The translations under genes and the position numbers were made by a program. A DNA stretch of 64,000 nt from Erwinia aphidicola (GTDB lineage: Bacteria > Pseudomonadota > Gammaproteobacteria > Enterobacterales > Enterobacteriaceae). The stretch is from NCBI RefSeq assembly GCF_014773485.1, contig NZ_JACXBP010000006.1:1-64000 (forward strand). Reading direction: 5' to 3'. Of this stretch, positions 44,588-54,453 are shown in pieces. How positions within the stretch are numbered: the stretch's first letter is position 1; each line of letters opens with the position of its first letter. The notes beneath the pieces are model-generated. The model worked only from the letters and a program-made list of their open reading frames with translations, was not told the origin of the DNA and made no database searches.

Positions 44588-44677
44588 TTAGTGCATTACT
44601 GCCGTGATGCTAAACGCAATAATCATCAGCAGTGAACCCACAACCGTCAGCAGTGTCATTTTCATATCGGTATTCAT
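44588..44677 (-). CDS. ynhF: Small membrane protein YnhF (29 residues)
   Basis: MNTDMKMTLLTVVGSLLMII and nine more residues, one hydrophobic helix (about 7-26) ending in AVMH. E. coli YnhF has the same length and pattern (MSTDLKFSLVTT..., ending AALH) and stands in the same place upstream of purR. It is a short inner-membrane peptide of unknown role. The ATG at 44677 is preceded by a run of eight G, an unusually GC-pure ribosome site. The longer open frame to 44821 is not conserved and was not used. Confidence 0.88.
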   Translation of the reverse strand: MNTDMKMTLLTVVGSLLMIIAFSITAVMH

Positions 44678-44911
44678 TTCCCCCCCCTTAATAACCCTGT
44701 TTAAAGTAAGCCAATAGATTTTCCCACAGTAGCCCGTAAAAATCTCGTTTTCTTTGCGCAGCCTTGCTAGAATTCCTCTTTTCCGTTGCGCAACAAGCAC
44801 GGAAGTGATTTTACTCAGCACCGCATGTCACTCTACGGACGATTTAACCCCATCCTGACCCTTTGAGACAGCATCCATCATTATTCTGGGCGGCCAGAAA
44901 TGGCGGTGTTT

Positions 44912-44927
44912 AGGCAAACGTTTAACC
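44912..44927. promoter_or_regulatory. purR: PurR operator (PUR box) upstream of purR
   Basis: AGGCAAACGTTTAACC keeps the GCAAACGTTT core of the PUR box. It lies 46 nt before the purR start and fits autoregulation. Confidence 0.7.
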
Positions 44928-44972
44928 AATTAGTTATCAGAGTGTTACGATAACGCCAGGAGTACGAGTTTA

Positions 44973-45998
44973 ATGGCAACAATTAAGGATGTGGCAAAGC
45001 GCGCCGGTGTTTCCACCACCACCGTTTCCCATGTAATCAATAAAACGCGCTTTGTAGCTGAAGAGACGCGTGAAGCGGTATGGACGGCAATCAAAGAATT
45101 GCACTATTCTCCCAGCGCCGTTGCACGTAGTCTGAAGGTTAACCACACCAAAACTATTGGCCTGCTGGCAACGTCCAGCGAAGCCCCCTATTTTGCCGAG
45201 ATTATCGAAGCCATTGAAAACCGTTGCTTTGCTAAAGGTTATACGCTGATCCTCGGCAATGCGCACAACGACATCCAGAAGCAGCAGGCTTATCTGTCGA
45301 TGATGGCGCAAAAGCGCGTTGATGGCCTGTTGGTGATGTGCTCAGAATACCCCGATGAGCTGATTTCCATGCTGGAAGACAATCGTAATATCCCCATGGT
45401 GGTGATGGACTGGGGTGAATCGCGCGGCGACTTCACTGATACCGTACTGGATAACGCTTTCGAAGGTGGCTACCTTGCCGGGCGCTATTTGATTGAACGT
45501 GGGCATCGTGATATTGGCGCGATCCCGGGGCAGTTGGAGCGCAACACCGGCGGCGGCCGCCATGCTGGCTTTATCAAGGCTCTTAACGAAGCCGGCATCA
45601 GCCTGCGCGATGAGTGGCTGGTGCAGGGTGACTTCGAACCGGAATCCGGCTACCGCGCCATGCAGCAGATTTTGTCACAGAAGCAGCGCCCGACGGCGAT
45701 CTTCTGCGGTGGCGATATCATGGCAATGGGGGCTATCTGTGCCGCTGATGAGATGGGCCTGCGTGTGCCACAGGATATTTCGGTGATCGGTTATGACAAC
45801 GTGCGCAACGCGCGCTACTTCACGCCGGCGCTTACCACCGTCCACCAGCCAAAAGAGCGTCTGGGTGAAACTGCCTTTGATATGCTGCTCGACAGAATTA
45901 CCAGCAAGCGTGAAGAGCCTCAGACCATTGAGGTGCACCCTTCGCTGATTGAGCGCCGTTCAGTGGCCGATGGCCCATTCCGCGATTATCGTCGTTAA
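44973..45998 (+). CDS. purR: Purine repressor PurR (LacI family)
   Basis: 341 residues, the E. coli length. LacI-type DNA-binding domain [21 protein letters not shown] (cut) with hinge [10 protein letters not shown], then the periplasmic-binding-protein-like core ([47 protein letters not shown]). With hypoxanthine or guanine as corepressor it represses purine synthesis genes. It has its own PUR box. It converges with punR across a 28-bp palindrome. Confidence 0.97.
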   Translation: MATIKDVAKRAGVSTTTVSHVINKTRFVAEETREAVWTAIKELHYSPSAVARSLKVNHTKTIGLLATSSEAPYFAEIIEAIENRCFAKGYTLILGNAHNDIQKQQAYLSMMAQKRVDGLLVMCSEYPDELISMLEDNRNIPMVVMDWGESRGDFTDTVLDNAFEGGYLAGRYLIERGHRDIGAIPGQLERNTGGGRHAGFIKALNEAGISLRDEWLVQGDFEPESGYRAMQQILSQKQRPTAIFCGGDIMAMGAICAADEMGLRVPQDISVIGYDNVRNARYFTPALTTVHQPKERLGETAFDMLLDRITSKREEPQTIEVHPSLIERRSVADGPFRDYRR

Positions 45999-46002
45999 TC
46001 CT

Positions 46003-46030
46003 CAGGGTGATGTTGCGCAACGTCACCCTG
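46003..46030. terminator. 28-bp near-perfect palindrome between purR and punR
   Basis: CAGGGTGATGTTGC pairs with GCAACGTCACCCTG with one G-T wobble. It overlaps the last codons of punR. There is no U run on either side, so it may be an mRNA-stabilising or Rho-assisted 3' structure. Confidence 0.6.
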
Positions 46031-46940
46031 GTACGGTTTCACTTAGCCACTCGGCGTTAAGCGTTTCGGTACTGCCCAGATGTTCCAGCAGCCAGCTTAA
46101 CGCCGGGGAGACGCTCTGCTCTGACCAACTCAGGCAGCACGGGCTATCGGGAAAAGGGGCGGCAAGCGGCAGCTCGCACAACACCCCCTGCTCCAGCCAC
46201 GGCTGAGCAAAGTGCCCTGGTACCATACCCACGCATAATCCGGCGCGCAGGCAGTCAAACGCGCTATCCCAGTCCGGCACCACCAGCCGCCGCTGGTTAT
46301 TCAGCGTCCAGGTGGTGCGCTTTGGCAAGGCTCTGGAGGTATCCTCCAGCACCAGCGATGGCCACTCGCGTATCAACTCTTCATTTAACGGGCTGCTGTG
46401 GCCAAGCAGCGGATGCCCGGCCAGCACGACACAGCGCCAGTTCAAACTTCCCATATCGCGAAAAGCAAAACGCCCGCCGACAGGAATAGCCTGCGTCGCG
46501 CCAATCGCCACGTCGACGCGCCCGTCCGCCAGCGCATCCCAAACGCCGTTGAAAACCTCTGGCGTAATATGCAGCTCCATATCCGGGAAGTGGCGGTAAA
46601 AATCCACCACCAGCTGCCGGGTACGCGCCGGACGGACAATACGATCGACCGCGATATTAATCTGCCCACGCCAGCCGTTAGCCACCTGTTGACAGCGCCG
46701 ACGCGTGGCGAGCATTTTTTTGATGACAACTCTGCCCTCTTCGCTGAATACGCGCCCGGCTTCGGTCAGCACCACGTCGCGGTGCCGCCGCTCAAACAGG
46801 CTAACGGCTAGCCACTCCTCCATCTGACGTACGGTATAGCTGACGGCAGAGGGCACGCGATGCAGTTCTGCCGCAGCAGCGGTAAAACTGCCGGTTCTGG
46901 CAACCGCATCAATAACTTCCAGAGAATGTTCAGACCACAT
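46023..46940 (-). CDS. punR: LysR-family regulator PunR (YdhB)
   Basis: 305 residues from the ATG at 46940 (MWSEHSLEV), which has AAGG 7 nt upstream. Strong similarity to E. coli YdhB/PunR in the helix-turn-helix (AVARTGSFTAAAAELHRVPSAVSYTV, cut) and effector domain (GWRGQINIAVDRIVRP, PEVFNGVWDALADGRVDVAIGAT). PunR activates punC in response to adenosine/inosine. It is divergent from punC with a 113-nt promoter region. Confidence 0.94.
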   Translation of the reverse strand: MWSEHSLEVIDAVARTGSFTAAAAELHRVPSAVSYTVRQMEEWLAVSLFERRHRDVVLTEAGRVFSEEGRVVIKKMLATRRRCQQVANGWRGQINIAVDRIVRPARTRQLVVDFYRHFPDMELHITPEVFNGVWDALADGRVDVAIGATQAIPVGGRFAFRDMGSLNWRCVVLAGHPLLGHSSPLNEELIREWPSLVLEDTSRALPKRTTWTLNNQRRLVVPDWDSAFDCLRAGLCVGMVPGHFAQPWLEQGVLCELPLAAPFPDSPCCLSWSEQSVSPALSWLLEHLGSTETLNAEWLSETVPG

Positions 46941-47053
46941 AGCTTTGCCTTCAATTTTTTTCAACGCGACTGACGAATATTAGCGTTTCACAAGCCAGTC
47001 GGCACTCTATTACACTGCGTCGGTGAAAAATTTGTCTGATAAGAGTTAAAACA

Positions 47054-48247
47054 ATGCGATCCAAAGGCTTTATGATTTACCTGGCACTGCTCAGCATGCT
47101 GGGTTTCCTTGCTACCGATATGTACCTGCCCGCATTTGGCGTGATGCAGCAAGACCTGGGCAGTGAAGCGGGTGCCATCAGCGCCAGCTTGAGTATATTT
47201 CTCGCCGGTTTCGCCTGCGCACAGCTTATCTGGGGGCCACTCTCCGACCGCATTGGCCGTAAACCCGTGCTGCTGATGGGCCTGAGCCTGTTTGCCATTG
47301 GCTGCGCGGCAATGCTGTGGGTGAACTCTGCCCCATGGCTGCTGGCGATGCGCTTTGTTCAGGCCGTTGGCGTCTGTGCTGCGGCGGTAAGCTGGCAGGC
47401 ACTGGTGGTAGACCGCTACAGTGGAGCGCGTGCCAATCGCGTTTTTGCCACTATCATGCCGCTGGTTGCTCTTTCGCCCGCGCTGGCGCCGCTGCTGGGG
47501 GCGTGGCTACTGCAGCACTTTTCCTGGCGATCGATCTTCGTCGCGCTGCTGGTGATTAGCATCGGTTTGATCATCCCCACCCTGCGCCTGCCTGCACGCC
47601 CGGTAACCGACCATCGCGCACCTAAAACCGTCACTCCGGGCTTCTTCACTCTGCTGAAGTCACCCATTTACAGCGGCAATGTGGCAATTTATGCCGCCTG
47701 TTCAGCGAGTTTTTTTGCGTGGCTGACCGGCTCACCGTTTATTCTGGGAAAATTAGGCCTGTCACCCGCGGATATCGGTCTGAGCTACGTGCCGCAAACT
47801 GCCGCCTTCCTGATCGGTGGGTTTAGCTGTCGTTCACTGCTGAATCACTTTGCCGGCCGTCAGCTGTTGCCCTGGCTGCTGGCGTTTTACAGCCTGAGTA
47901 TTGCCGGGCTTTATCTGGTTGCTCAGCAGGCCGAACCTTCTCTGTTTGCGCTGCTGCTGCCGTTCTGCGGCATGGCGATGGCTAACGGTGCGATTTATCC
48001 GATTGTTGTCTCTAATGCCCTGCTGCCCTTCCCGCAGGCAACCGGCAAAGCAGCAGCATTACAGAATATGTTGCAGCTGGGTTTGTGCTTCCTGGCTAGC
48101 CTGGCGGTATCGACCTGGATTGAGACGGCACTCCACACCACCGCGTTAGTGATGTTGCTGACTATTTTACTGGCAATTTTCGGCTATATTTTACAACGCT
48201 CCGCTGATAAAAAACGCCAGTGGGAAAATGCCTCCCAACAGGGCTAA
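47054..48247 (+). CDS. punC: Purine nucleoside MFS transporter PunC (YdhC)
   Basis: 397 residues, 12 membrane helices of the DHA1 (Bcr/CflA-like) type. MFS motif [17 protein letters not shown] lies after helix 2; YLPAFGVMQ and [10 protein letters not shown] are family blocks. E. coli PunC (YdhC) is linked to adenosine/inosine uptake under PunR control. The gene is divergent from punR, followed by a hairpin at 48298. Confidence 0.94.
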   Translation: MRSKGFMIYLALLSMLGFLATDMYLPAFGVMQQDLGSEAGAISASLSIFLAGFACAQLIWGPLSDRIGRKPVLLMGLSLFAIGCAAMLWVNSAPWLLAMRFVQAVGVCAAAVSWQALVVDRYSGARANRVFATIMPLVALSPALAPLLGAWLLQHFSWRSIFVALLVISIGLIIPTLRLPARPVTDHRAPKTVTPGFFTLLKSPIYSGNVAIYAACSASFFAWLTGSPFILGKLGLSPADIGLSYVPQTAAFLIGGFSCRSLLNHFAGRQLLPWLLAFYSLSIAGLYLVAQQAEPSLFALLLPFCGMAMANGAIYPIVVSNALLPFPQATGKAAALQNMLQLGLCFLASLAVSTWIETALHTTALVMLLTILLAIFGYILQRSADKKRQWENASQQG

Positions 48248-48297
48248 GTGGTAGCAAATCATTTAGTTAGCACCCTAACAATAATGAATTGAATATT

Positions 48298-48326
48298 GCC
48301 TCACGTGAGCATATACTCCGTGAGGC
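48298..48326 (+). terminator. Hairpin after punC
   Basis: An 8-bp stem (48298-48305 with 48319-48326), loop 13 nt, followed by an AT-rich stretch but no T run; weak terminator candidate. Confidence 0.45.
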
Positions 48327-48578
48327 ACCATAAAATAATAAGTTAACAACATTTTAAGCGGGGAACGCCTACGGCGCTTTCCTGGTATTGAGATCCTGAC
48401 AAGGCTGTCATGATGTTCTTCCGCGTGACATTCGTTACGGCCTCTACAGGTTTCAAATCAATCCTCTTTTTTACGTCGGATATCAGGCCACGGTTTTTGC
48501 CGTGCGTTTTCTCACAGATCTGTAGAAATTGACTATTCTATTTCTCAGGTTTCAATCACACAGGGTGATGGAGAAGCT
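48327..48578 (+). promoter_or_regulatory. cfa: cfa promoter and long leader region
   Basis: About 250 nt with no gene. In E. coli, cfa has a distal sigma70 promoter and a proximal sigmaS promoter, and its long 5' leader is the target of the small RNA RydC. A T-rich hairpin (CACGG...CCGTG, near 48489-48510) lies in the leader. The pairing site could not be assigned by eye. Confidence 0.4.
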
Positions 48579-49727
48579 ATGAGTTCATCGTGTATAGAAG
48601 AAGTGAGCCTGGGGGACAACCAGTGGTATCGAATCGTCCAGGAAATGTTAAGCAAAGCAGACATTCAAATTAACGGTTCCCATCCCTGGGACATCCAGGT
48701 CCTCAACCCTGAGTTCTTCAAGCGCGTGATGCAGGAAGGATCGCTGGGGCTGGGCGAAAGCTACATGGATGGCTGGTGGGAATGTGAAAGGCTGGATATC
48801 TTTTTCCAGCGCGTTTTGAAGGCTCACCTCGATCAACAACTTCCTCATCATTTTCGCGATACTTTGCGTGTCGCCGCCGCACGTCTGACCAATCTGCAAT
48901 CGCGTAAGCGGGCATGGATAGTGGGTAAAGAGCATTATGATTTGGGGAACGATCTGTTCACCCGCATGCTGGACCCCTTCATGCAATACTCCTGCGGTTA
49001 CTGGAAAGAAGCGGAAACGCTGGAACAGGCACAGCAGGCTAAGCTGCAGATGATTTGCGAAAAGCTCCAGCTCGAACCGGGTATGTCGCTGCTGGACATC
49101 GGCTGTGGCTGGGGAGGCCTGGCTGAATACGCCGCGCGCAACTTTGGGGTAAAGGTGTTCGGCGTGACGATTTCAGCCGAACAGCAGAAGCTGGCTCAAC
49201 AGCGCTGTGAGGGGCTGGACGTCACTATTTTGCTGCAGGATTATCGCGATCTGAACCAACAGTTTGACCGCATTGTTTCGGTAGGGATGTTTGAACACGT
49301 TGGCCCCAAAAATTACGCCACCTATTTTGAAGTCGTGGATCGTAATTTAAAACCTGACGGTCTGTTCCTGCTGCATACCATCGGTGCAAATCGCACCAAC
49401 GACAATGTCGATGCCTGGATCAATAAATATATCTTCCCCAACGGGTGCCTGCCGTCGGTGCTGCATATTGCACAAGCCAGCGAGCCTCACTTCGTTATGG
49501 AAGACTGGCATAATATCGGGGCGGATTACGATCTTACGCTGATGGCGTGGTATCAGCGATTTCTCGCAGCATGGCCGGAACTGGCGGAAAAATACGGTGA
49601 GCGCTTTAAACGGATGTTTACCTACTACCTTAACTGCTGTGCCGGGGCGTTTCGCGCCAGGGATATTCAGCTTTGGCAGGTGGTATTTACTCACGGAGCG
49701 GAAGGCGGATTACGCGTAGCGCGCTAA
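48579..49727 (+). CDS. cfa: Cyclopropane-fatty-acyl-phospholipid synthase
   Basis: 382 residues, the E. coli length. It transfers a methylene group from SAM to unsaturated membrane phospholipids, which hardens the membrane against acid and other stress. The SAM motif LLDIGCGWGGLAEY is near residue 170; the active-site region YSCGYW and GMFEHVG are present. The N-terminal substrate domain starts near residue 1 with IEEVSLGDN. It converges with ribE across a shared terminator. Confidence 0.97.
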   Translation: MSSSCIEEVSLGDNQWYRIVQEMLSKADIQINGSHPWDIQVLNPEFFKRVMQEGSLGLGESYMDGWWECERLDIFFQRVLKAHLDQQLPHHFRDTLRVAAARLTNLQSRKRAWIVGKEHYDLGNDLFTRMLDPFMQYSCGYWKEAETLEQAQQAKLQMICEKLQLEPGMSLLDIGCGWGGLAEYAARNFGVKVFGVTISAEQQKLAQQRCEGLDVTILLQDYRDLNQQFDRIVSVGMFEHVGPKNYATYFEVVDRNLKPDGLFLLHTIGANRTNDNVDAWINKYIFPNGCLPSVLHIAQASEPHFVMEDWHNIGADYDLTLMAWYQRFLAAWPELAEKYGERFKRMFTYYLNCCAGAFRARDIQLWQVVFTHGAEGGLRVAR

Positions 49728-49735
49728 AAGTGTCT

Positions 49736-49758
49736 AAGGGCGACAATCAGTCGCCCTT
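49736..49758. terminator. Shared terminator of cfa and ribE
   Basis: An 8-bp stem (49736-49743 with 49751-49758), loop CAATCAG, ending in CCCTTTA; works for both convergent genes. Confidence 0.8.
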
Positions 49759-49768
49759 TATAATGGCT

Positions 49769-50425
49769 TTAAATCTCTTCCTGCTGTTCAGCTACTGCCG
49801 CAGCCAGCAGCGCGGCCTCGCGCTGCGCCAGAACACGTTCTACGGTTTCAACAATCGCCTGCGTATGGGGGTCGATCTCAATATTGACCTTATGGCCCAG
49901 ACGCTTATTGCCCAGCGTGGTGCGCGCCAGCGTTTCCGGGATCAAATGCACACAGAATTTGGTGCGCGTGACTTCGCCCACGGTCAGACTAATACCGTCG
50001 ATGCCAATAAATCCTTTATGCAGAATGTATTTCATCTGGCTGGCATCCTGCGGTTTAAACCAGATTTCACGATTGTTCTCTGAGGTGAGAATTTTACTGA
50101 TTTCAGCCGTCGTCATGATATGACCCGACATCAGGTGGCCGCCGATTTCATCGCTGAATTTCGCCGCGCGTTCAACGTTCACCGTATCACCCACCTGCAG
50201 ATCGCCGAGGTTAGTGATGCGCAGGGTTTCTTTGACCAGATCAAAGCTGACACGATCGCCATCAACGTCGGTCACCGTCAGGCAGCAGCCGTTATGGGAA
50301 ACCGATGCACCCAGCTCCAGCCCTGGCAACAATGCCTCCGGCATTTTAATCACATGGGTACGAAAATTGGGTTTCTCTTCAATTGCCAGCACCTCTGCGG
50401 TGCCCTGCACAATACCGGTAAACAT
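49769..50425 (-). CDS. ribE: Riboflavin synthase (alpha chain)
   Basis: 218 residues. Two tandem lumazine-binding repeats (about 1-97 and 98-195): [26 protein letters not shown] and [10 protein letters not shown], then [15 protein letters not shown]. It dismutates two lumazines to riboflavin. The ATG at 50425 follows GAGG; upstream in-frame ATG codons at 50506 lack family similarity. The C-terminal Ala/Glu-rich tail is slightly longer than in E. coli. Named ribC in E. coli. Divergent from mdtK. Confidence 0.95.
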   Translation of the reverse strand: MFTGIVQGTAEVLAIEEKPNFRTHVIKMPEALLPGLELGASVSHNGCCLTVTDVDGDRVSFDLVKETLRITNLGDLQVGDTVNVERAAKFSDEIGGHLMSGHIMTTAEISKILTSENNREIWFKPQDASQMKYILHKGFIGIDGISLTVGEVTRTKFCVHLIPETLARTTLGNKRLGHKVNIEIDPHTQAIVETVERVLAQREAALLAAAVAEQQEEI

Positions 50426-50658
50426 AACTGTTGCCTCAATCAATGTGTTTTCTCTGCGCTTAGTTTGCCCTGGCATCGTAGCAAAGCCAAATAAACTCCC
50501 GCACAATTGCGTGACACAAAGAGCTATTTTTTATGCATAAGATTGGCTATTTCTACTATCAACATTAAACTGGACCACCTGCTCTACTGACATTGCAAAA
50601 ATGTGTCGACTTTTTCATCAGCAGTGGCTCCCCTCCCGATAATATATAAGGTGTATGC

Positions 50659-52032
50659 GTGCAGAAGTACCTCTCAGAGGCGCGTCAGTTATTGGCCCTG
50701 GCTATTCCGGTGATCCTTGCGCAAGTTGCGCAAACCGCCATGGGCTTCGTTGATACAGTAATGGCCGGTGCCGTCAGCGCCACGGATATGGCCGCCGTTG
50801 CCGTGGGAACCTCAATCTGGTTACCCTCTATTCTCTTTGGTCACGGCCTGTTGCTGTCGCTAACGCCGGTTATCGCACAGCTGAATGGCTCTGGCCGCCG
50901 CGATCGTATTGGCCATCAGGTGCGCCAGGGTTACTGGCTGGCCGGGATGGTCTCGGTGCTGATCATGCTGGTGCTGTATAACGCCGGTTATCTGATTGGC
51001 GCGATGCACAACGTTGATCCGCTGCTCGCCGAAAAGGCGATTGGTTACCTGCATGCTTTATTGTGGGGCGCCCCTGGCTACCTGTTTTTCCAGGTCGCGC
51101 GTAATCAGTGTGAAGGTCTGTCTAAAACCAAGCCGGGTATGGTGATGGGCTTCCTCGGCCTGCTGGTGAACATTCCGGTTAACTACATCTTTATCTATGG
51201 TCATTTCGGCATGCCCGCCCTGGGCGGCGTCGGCTGCGGCGTTGCCACGGCTTCCGTTTACTGGGTGATGTTTATTGCCATGAAGGCGTGGGTGAACCGC
51301 GCTAAGTCAATGCGCGATATTCGCAAGCCAGTCAGCCATACCGGTCCCGACTGGAAAGTGATACGCCGCCTGGCTGGCCTCGGCCTGCCCGTGGCGCTGG
51401 CGCTGTTCTTTGAGGTCACCCTGTTCGCCGTGGTCGCCCTGCTGGTCTCGCCGATGGGGATTGTTAAAGTCGCCGGGCACCAGATCGCGCTGAACTTCAG
51501 TTCCCTGATGTTTGTACTGCCGCTGTCGCTGGCGGCAGCCACCACCATCCGTATTGGTTTCAAACTGGGTCAGGGCTCTGTCGAGCAGGCGCGCGTGGCA
51601 GCCTGGACCGGCCAGGCGGTGGGTATTGGCATGGCCTGCCTGACCGCGCTGTTTACCGTCACCTTCCGCGAACAGATCGCCCTGCTGTATACCGATAACC
51701 CGGAGGTGGTTACGCTGGCTGCGCAGCTGATGTTCCTCGCTGCGGTGTATCAGTTCTCGGACTCTATTCAAGTGATCGGTAGCGGTATTCTGCGCGGGTA
51801 TAAAGATACGCGCGCTATCTTCTTTATCACGTTTACCGCCTATTGGATCCTCGGCCTGCCGAGTGGTTACATTCTGGCGATGACCGACCTGGTGGTGCCC
51901 GCGATGGGTCCTGCCGGATTCTGGACCGGCTTTATTATCGGTCTGACCTCATCGGCGGTGCTGATGATTTGGCGCATCTTGCGTATGCAGAGTCAACCTG
52001 CTGAGCGCATTCTGCGACGCGCAGCGCGCTAA
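50659..52032 (+). CDS. mdtK: Multidrug/Na+ antiporter MdtK (NorM, MATE family)
   Basis: 457 residues, same as E. coli, 12 membrane helices. It starts at a GTG ([22 protein letters not shown], cut) as in E. coli, with AAGGTG upstream. Conserved: [44 protein letters not shown], and the second-half repeats. It exports cationic drugs and fluoroquinolones in exchange for Na+ or H+. A hairpin at 52067 follows. Confidence 0.96.
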   Translation: MQKYLSEARQLLALAIPVILAQVAQTAMGFVDTVMAGAVSATDMAAVAVGTSIWLPSILFGHGLLLSLTPVIAQLNGSGRRDRIGHQVRQGYWLAGMVSVLIMLVLYNAGYLIGAMHNVDPLLAEKAIGYLHALLWGAPGYLFFQVARNQCEGLSKTKPGMVMGFLGLLVNIPVNYIFIYGHFGMPALGGVGCGVATASVYWVMFIAMKAWVNRAKSMRDIRKPVSHTGPDWKVIRRLAGLGLPVALALFFEVTLFAVVALLVSPMGIVKVAGHQIALNFSSLMFVLPLSLAAATTIRIGFKLGQGSVEQARVAAWTGQAVGIGMACLTALFTVTFREQIALLYTDNPEVVTLAAQLMFLAAVYQFSDSIQVIGSGILRGYKDTRAIFFITFTAYWILGLPSGYILAMTDLVVPAMGPAGFWTGFIIGLTSSAVLMIWRILRMQSQPAERILRRAAR

Positions 52033-52066
52033 TTTTTAGGCATATTTCGCGCCTGAATGATTAAAA

Positions 52067-52095
52067 TTGCTGCGCTTCGCACAGATGCGCAGCAA
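52067..52095 (+). terminator. Hairpin after mdtK
   Basis: A 9-bp stem (52067-52075 with 52087-52095). A mixed A/T run follows at 52103-52117. Probably ends mdtK transcription ahead of the tRNA promoter. Confidence 0.55.
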
Positions 52096-52121
52096 TCAGC
52101 AGGAAAAAACCTTTTTTCTCC

Positions 52122-52150
52122 TTGCCAGGCGTGCGCAGTGCCGTTAATAT
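52122..52150 (+). promoter_or_regulatory. Promoter of the tandem tRNA-Val genes
   Basis: TTGCCA (52122-52127) and TAATAT (52145-52150) are 17 nt apart. The discriminator after the -10 is GC-rich (TCGTCCCCGC), the feature of stringently controlled stable-RNA promoters. The start would be about 52157, 24 nt before the first tRNA. Confidence 0.75.
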
Positions 52151-52180
52151 TCGTCCCCGCTGTCACCCAGACAGCACAGT

Positions 52181-52257
52181 GCGTCTGTAGCTCAGTTGGT
52201 TAGAGCACCACCTTGACATGGTGGGGGTCGATGGTTCGAGTCCATTCAGACGCACCA
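52181..52257 (+). tRNA. tRNA-Val (anticodon GAC), first of two
   Basis: 77 nt with encoded CCA. Acceptor stem GCGTCTG/CAGACGC, D arm GCTCAGTTGGTTAGAGC, anticodon loop TTGACAT with GAC at 52215-52217, TPsiC arm with GGTTCGAGTCC. The body matches the enterobacterial valV/valW type. Reads GUC and GUU codons. Confidence 0.97.
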
Positions 52258-52340
52258 CTATCTTTTGTTTAAGCAGGACACTGTCTTTGCAAAAGATTTT
52301 CGTCAGCACAATGCAGTGATGGCGTAAAAGATAAATAAAA

Positions 52341-52417
52341 GCGTTCTTAGCTCAGTTGGTTAGAGCACCACCTTGACATGGTGGGGGTCGGAGGTTCGAG
52401 TCCTCTAGAACGCACCA
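52341..52417 (+). tRNA. tRNA-Val (anticodon GAC), second of two
   Basis: 77 nt with encoded CCA; acceptor stem GCGTTCT/AGAACGC. D arm and anticodon arm are identical to the first copy, with GAC at 52375-52377. The 83-nt spacer holds no promoter that I can see, so the two are probably processed from one transcript. The acceptor and T stems differ between the copies with compensating changes. Confidence 0.97.
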
Positions 52418-52533
52418 ATTTCTCCTCCCCTCTGTAGTACACCCGCTAAACAACTACCAAATTCCTGACCAGTGACCGTTTGCGCAACGAAATTGATGCG
52501 TATCATCCTGTCAGCGGATTTAACGCTTTTTAA

Positions 52534-52562
52534 TTGGTTTTCGCACACTTAGCGACTATAAT
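52534..52562 (+). promoter_or_regulatory. pykF: Sigma70 promoter of pykF
   Basis: TTGGTT (52534-52539), 17-nt spacer, TATAAT (52557-52562). The start near 52569 would leave a leader of about 240 nt. The Cra-type box lies just after the start. Confidence 0.8.
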
Positions 52563-52580
52563 ACGGAACGTTGTTTCACT

Positions 52581-52592
52581 TGAATGGTTTCA
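52581..52592. promoter_or_regulatory. pykF: Cra (FruR) box of pykF
   Basis: TGAATGGTTTCA, whose complement TGAAACCATTCA has the Cra half-site TGAAAC. It lies about 12 nt downstream of the predicted start, the place for repression. pykF is a classical Cra target, released by fructose-1-phosphate or fructose-1,6-bisphosphate. Confidence 0.7.
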
Positions 52593-52596
52593 GCGT

Positions 52597-52803
52597 ATGG
52601 TTGCCCCTCATTTTATAACAAGTACCTGTTGCGCAACGTCCTGCTGCGCCTGCGCCGAAACCGCGTCTCAACTTACCCTGCACGCTTTAATTCTGTCACC
52701 TATCCTTACTCAGTATTGCCGTTCGCCTGAAGCGCCAAATTTCTCTTCCGGTGGAGACACCGCCGGGATCCCTCTTTATCATCCATCACAACTTAATAGA
52801 TAA
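52597..52803 (+). CDS. Possible Cys-rich leader ORF of pykF (68 codons)
   Basis: The frame begins MVAPHF and carries five Cys within residues 11-19 (CCATSCCAC). It ends at a TAA 6 nt before the pykF ATG, close enough for translational coupling. pykF itself lacks a strong ribosome site. Against it: the ATG has no clear Shine-Dalgarno either, and no family is recognised. Reported as a candidate uORF only. Confidence 0.25.
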   Translation: MVAPHFITSTCCATSCCACAETASQLTLHALILSPILTQYCRSPEAPNFSSGGDTAGIPLYHPSQLNR

Positions 52804-52809
52804 ATCGTC

Positions 52810-54222
52810 ATGAAAAAGACTAAGATCGTTTGTACTATCGGTCCAAAAACCGAATCTGAAGAGATGCTGACTAACCTGCTTGATGCCGGCATGAACGTGA
52901 TGCGTCTGAACTTTTCCCACGGGAATTATGAAGAGCATGGTCAGCGCATTACCAACCTGCGTAATGTTATGAGCAAAAGCGGTCATCAGGCCGCTATTCT
53001 GTTAGACACCAAGGGCCCTGAAATCCGCACCATGAAACTGGAAGGCGGCAATGACGCTTCCCTGAAAGCGGGCCAGACCTTCACCTTCACCACCGACCAG
53101 TCTGTTATTGGTAACACCAATACCGTTGCAGTAACCTATCCGGGCTTTGCTGCCGACCTGAAAATCGGTAACACCGTGCTGGTGGACGATGGTCTGATCG
53201 GTATGGAAGTGACAGAAGTCACCGAAAGCACCGTCGTGTGTAAAGTGCTGAACAATGGCGACCTGGGCGAAAATAAAGGCGTTAACCTGCCGGGCGTTTC
53301 AATTCAGCTGCCAGCGCTGGCTGAAAAAGATAAGCGTGACCTGATCTTCGGCTGCGAGCAGGGTGTCGACTTCGTCGCTGCCTCCTTTATCCGTAAGCGT
53401 TCAGACGTAATCGAAATCCGTGAGCACCTGAAAGCCCACGGCGGCGAGCACATTCAGATCATCTCCAAAATCGAAAACCAGGAAGGCCTGAACAACTTCG
53501 ACGAGATCCTTGATGCTTCTGACGGCATCATGGTGGCCCGCGGTGACCTCGGCGTTGAGATCCCGGTTGAAGAAGTGATCTTCGCGCAGAAGATGATGAT
53601 CAAAAAATGTAATCGTGCTCGTAAAGTGGTGATCACCGCGACCCAGATGCTCGATTCGATGATCAAAAACCCACGCCCTACCCGCGCTGAAGCGGGCGAC
53701 GTGGCGAACGCCATTCTCGACGGCACTGACGCCGTAATGCTGTCTGGTGAGAGCGCCAAAGGGAAATACCCGCTGGAGTCCGTCACTATCATGGCGACCA
53801 TCTGTGAGCGTACTGACCGCGTGATGAAGAGCCGTATCGACTCTCAGCACGACAACCGCAAAATGCGTATCACTGAAGCGGTTTGCCGTGGTGCCGTTGA
53901 AACCGCAGAGAAACTCGAGTCACCGCTGATTGTCGTGGCGACAGAGGGCGGCAAGTCAGCGAAATCCATTCGTAAATACTTCCCGAATGCGACTATCCTG
54001 GCGCTGACGACTAACCCTCAGACTGCCCGTCAGCTGCTGCTGAGCAAAGGCATTGTCACTTCTGTGGTGAACGAAATTGCTTCAACAGACGATTTCTACC
54101 GCCTCGGGAAAGAAGCCGCTATCGCCAGCGGCTATGCGCTGAAAGGCGAAGTGGTGGTCATGGTTTCTGGTGCCCTGGTGCCAAGCGGAACCACTAACAC
54201 TGCGTCCGTGCACGTTCTGTAA
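52810..54222 (+). CDS. pykF: Pyruvate kinase I (fructose-1,6-bisphosphate-activated)
   Basis: 470 residues, E. coli length, beginning [16 protein letters not shown]. Motifs: [15 protein letters not shown], the active-site Lys/Glu segment [18 protein letters not shown] (cut), [12 protein letters not shown] and [24 protein letters not shown] (cut). C-terminal allosteric site with NPQTARQL and LVPSGTTNT. It makes ATP and pyruvate in glycolysis. Cra represses it via the box in the leader. Confidence 0.98.
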   Translation: MKKTKIVCTIGPKTESEEMLTNLLDAGMNVMRLNFSHGNYEEHGQRITNLRNVMSKSGHQAAILLDTKGPEIRTMKLEGGNDASLKAGQTFTFTTDQSVIGNTNTVAVTYPGFAADLKIGNTVLVDDGLIGMEVTEVTESTVVCKVLNNGDLGENKGVNLPGVSIQLPALAEKDKRDLIFGCEQGVDFVAASFIRKRSDVIEIREHLKAHGGEHIQIISKIENQEGLNNFDEILDASDGIMVARGDLGVEIPVEEVIFAQKMMIKKCNRARKVVITATQMLDSMIKNPRPTRAEAGDVANAILDGTDAVMLSGESAKGKYPLESVTIMATICERTDRVMKSRIDSQHDNRKMRITEAVCRGAVETAEKLESPLIVVATEGGKSAKSIRKYFPNATILALTTNPQTARQLLLSKGIVTSVVNEIASTDDFYRLGKEAAIASGYALKGEVVVMVSGALVPSGTTNTASVHVL

Positions 54223-54243
54223 TATAAATTTACGACTTGCATT

Positions 54244-54271
54244 AAAAAAGCGCCCTGAGTGGCGCTTTTTT
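54244..54271 (+). terminator. Terminator of pykF
   Basis: An 11-bp stem (54244-54254 with 54261-54271), loop CTGAGT, ending in a T run. Confidence 0.92.
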
Positions 54272-54453
54272 TACAACTTGCGTAGGCTAATTTCACAAAG
54301 TCTCCAATCGAAATTAACGATTTAATCACCGCTAAATCTAAGAGCAGTCCGATTAAAATTGCCTGTTTTCGCGGCGTTTTTTGCCAAAACGCCAAAAGAA
54401 GATGCTTCTTTGAGCGAACGATCAAATTTAAGCACGTTCTCATCAAAAAATTA

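Noticed and set aside
44678-44821. 48-codon extension of ynhF
   Set aside because: The conserved peptide begins at 44677, directly after the G-rich ribosome site; the extension reads through the promoter area.
52258-52340. Possible attachment site or integrase remnant at the tRNA-Val genes
   Set aside because: Both tRNAs are complete, the spacer is only 83 nt, and there is no integrase or direct repeat of a tRNA 3' end nearby.
54132-54446. 104-codon minus-strand frame between pykF and lpp
   Set aside because: It runs through the pykF terminator and the antisense of the pykF end, with no family features.
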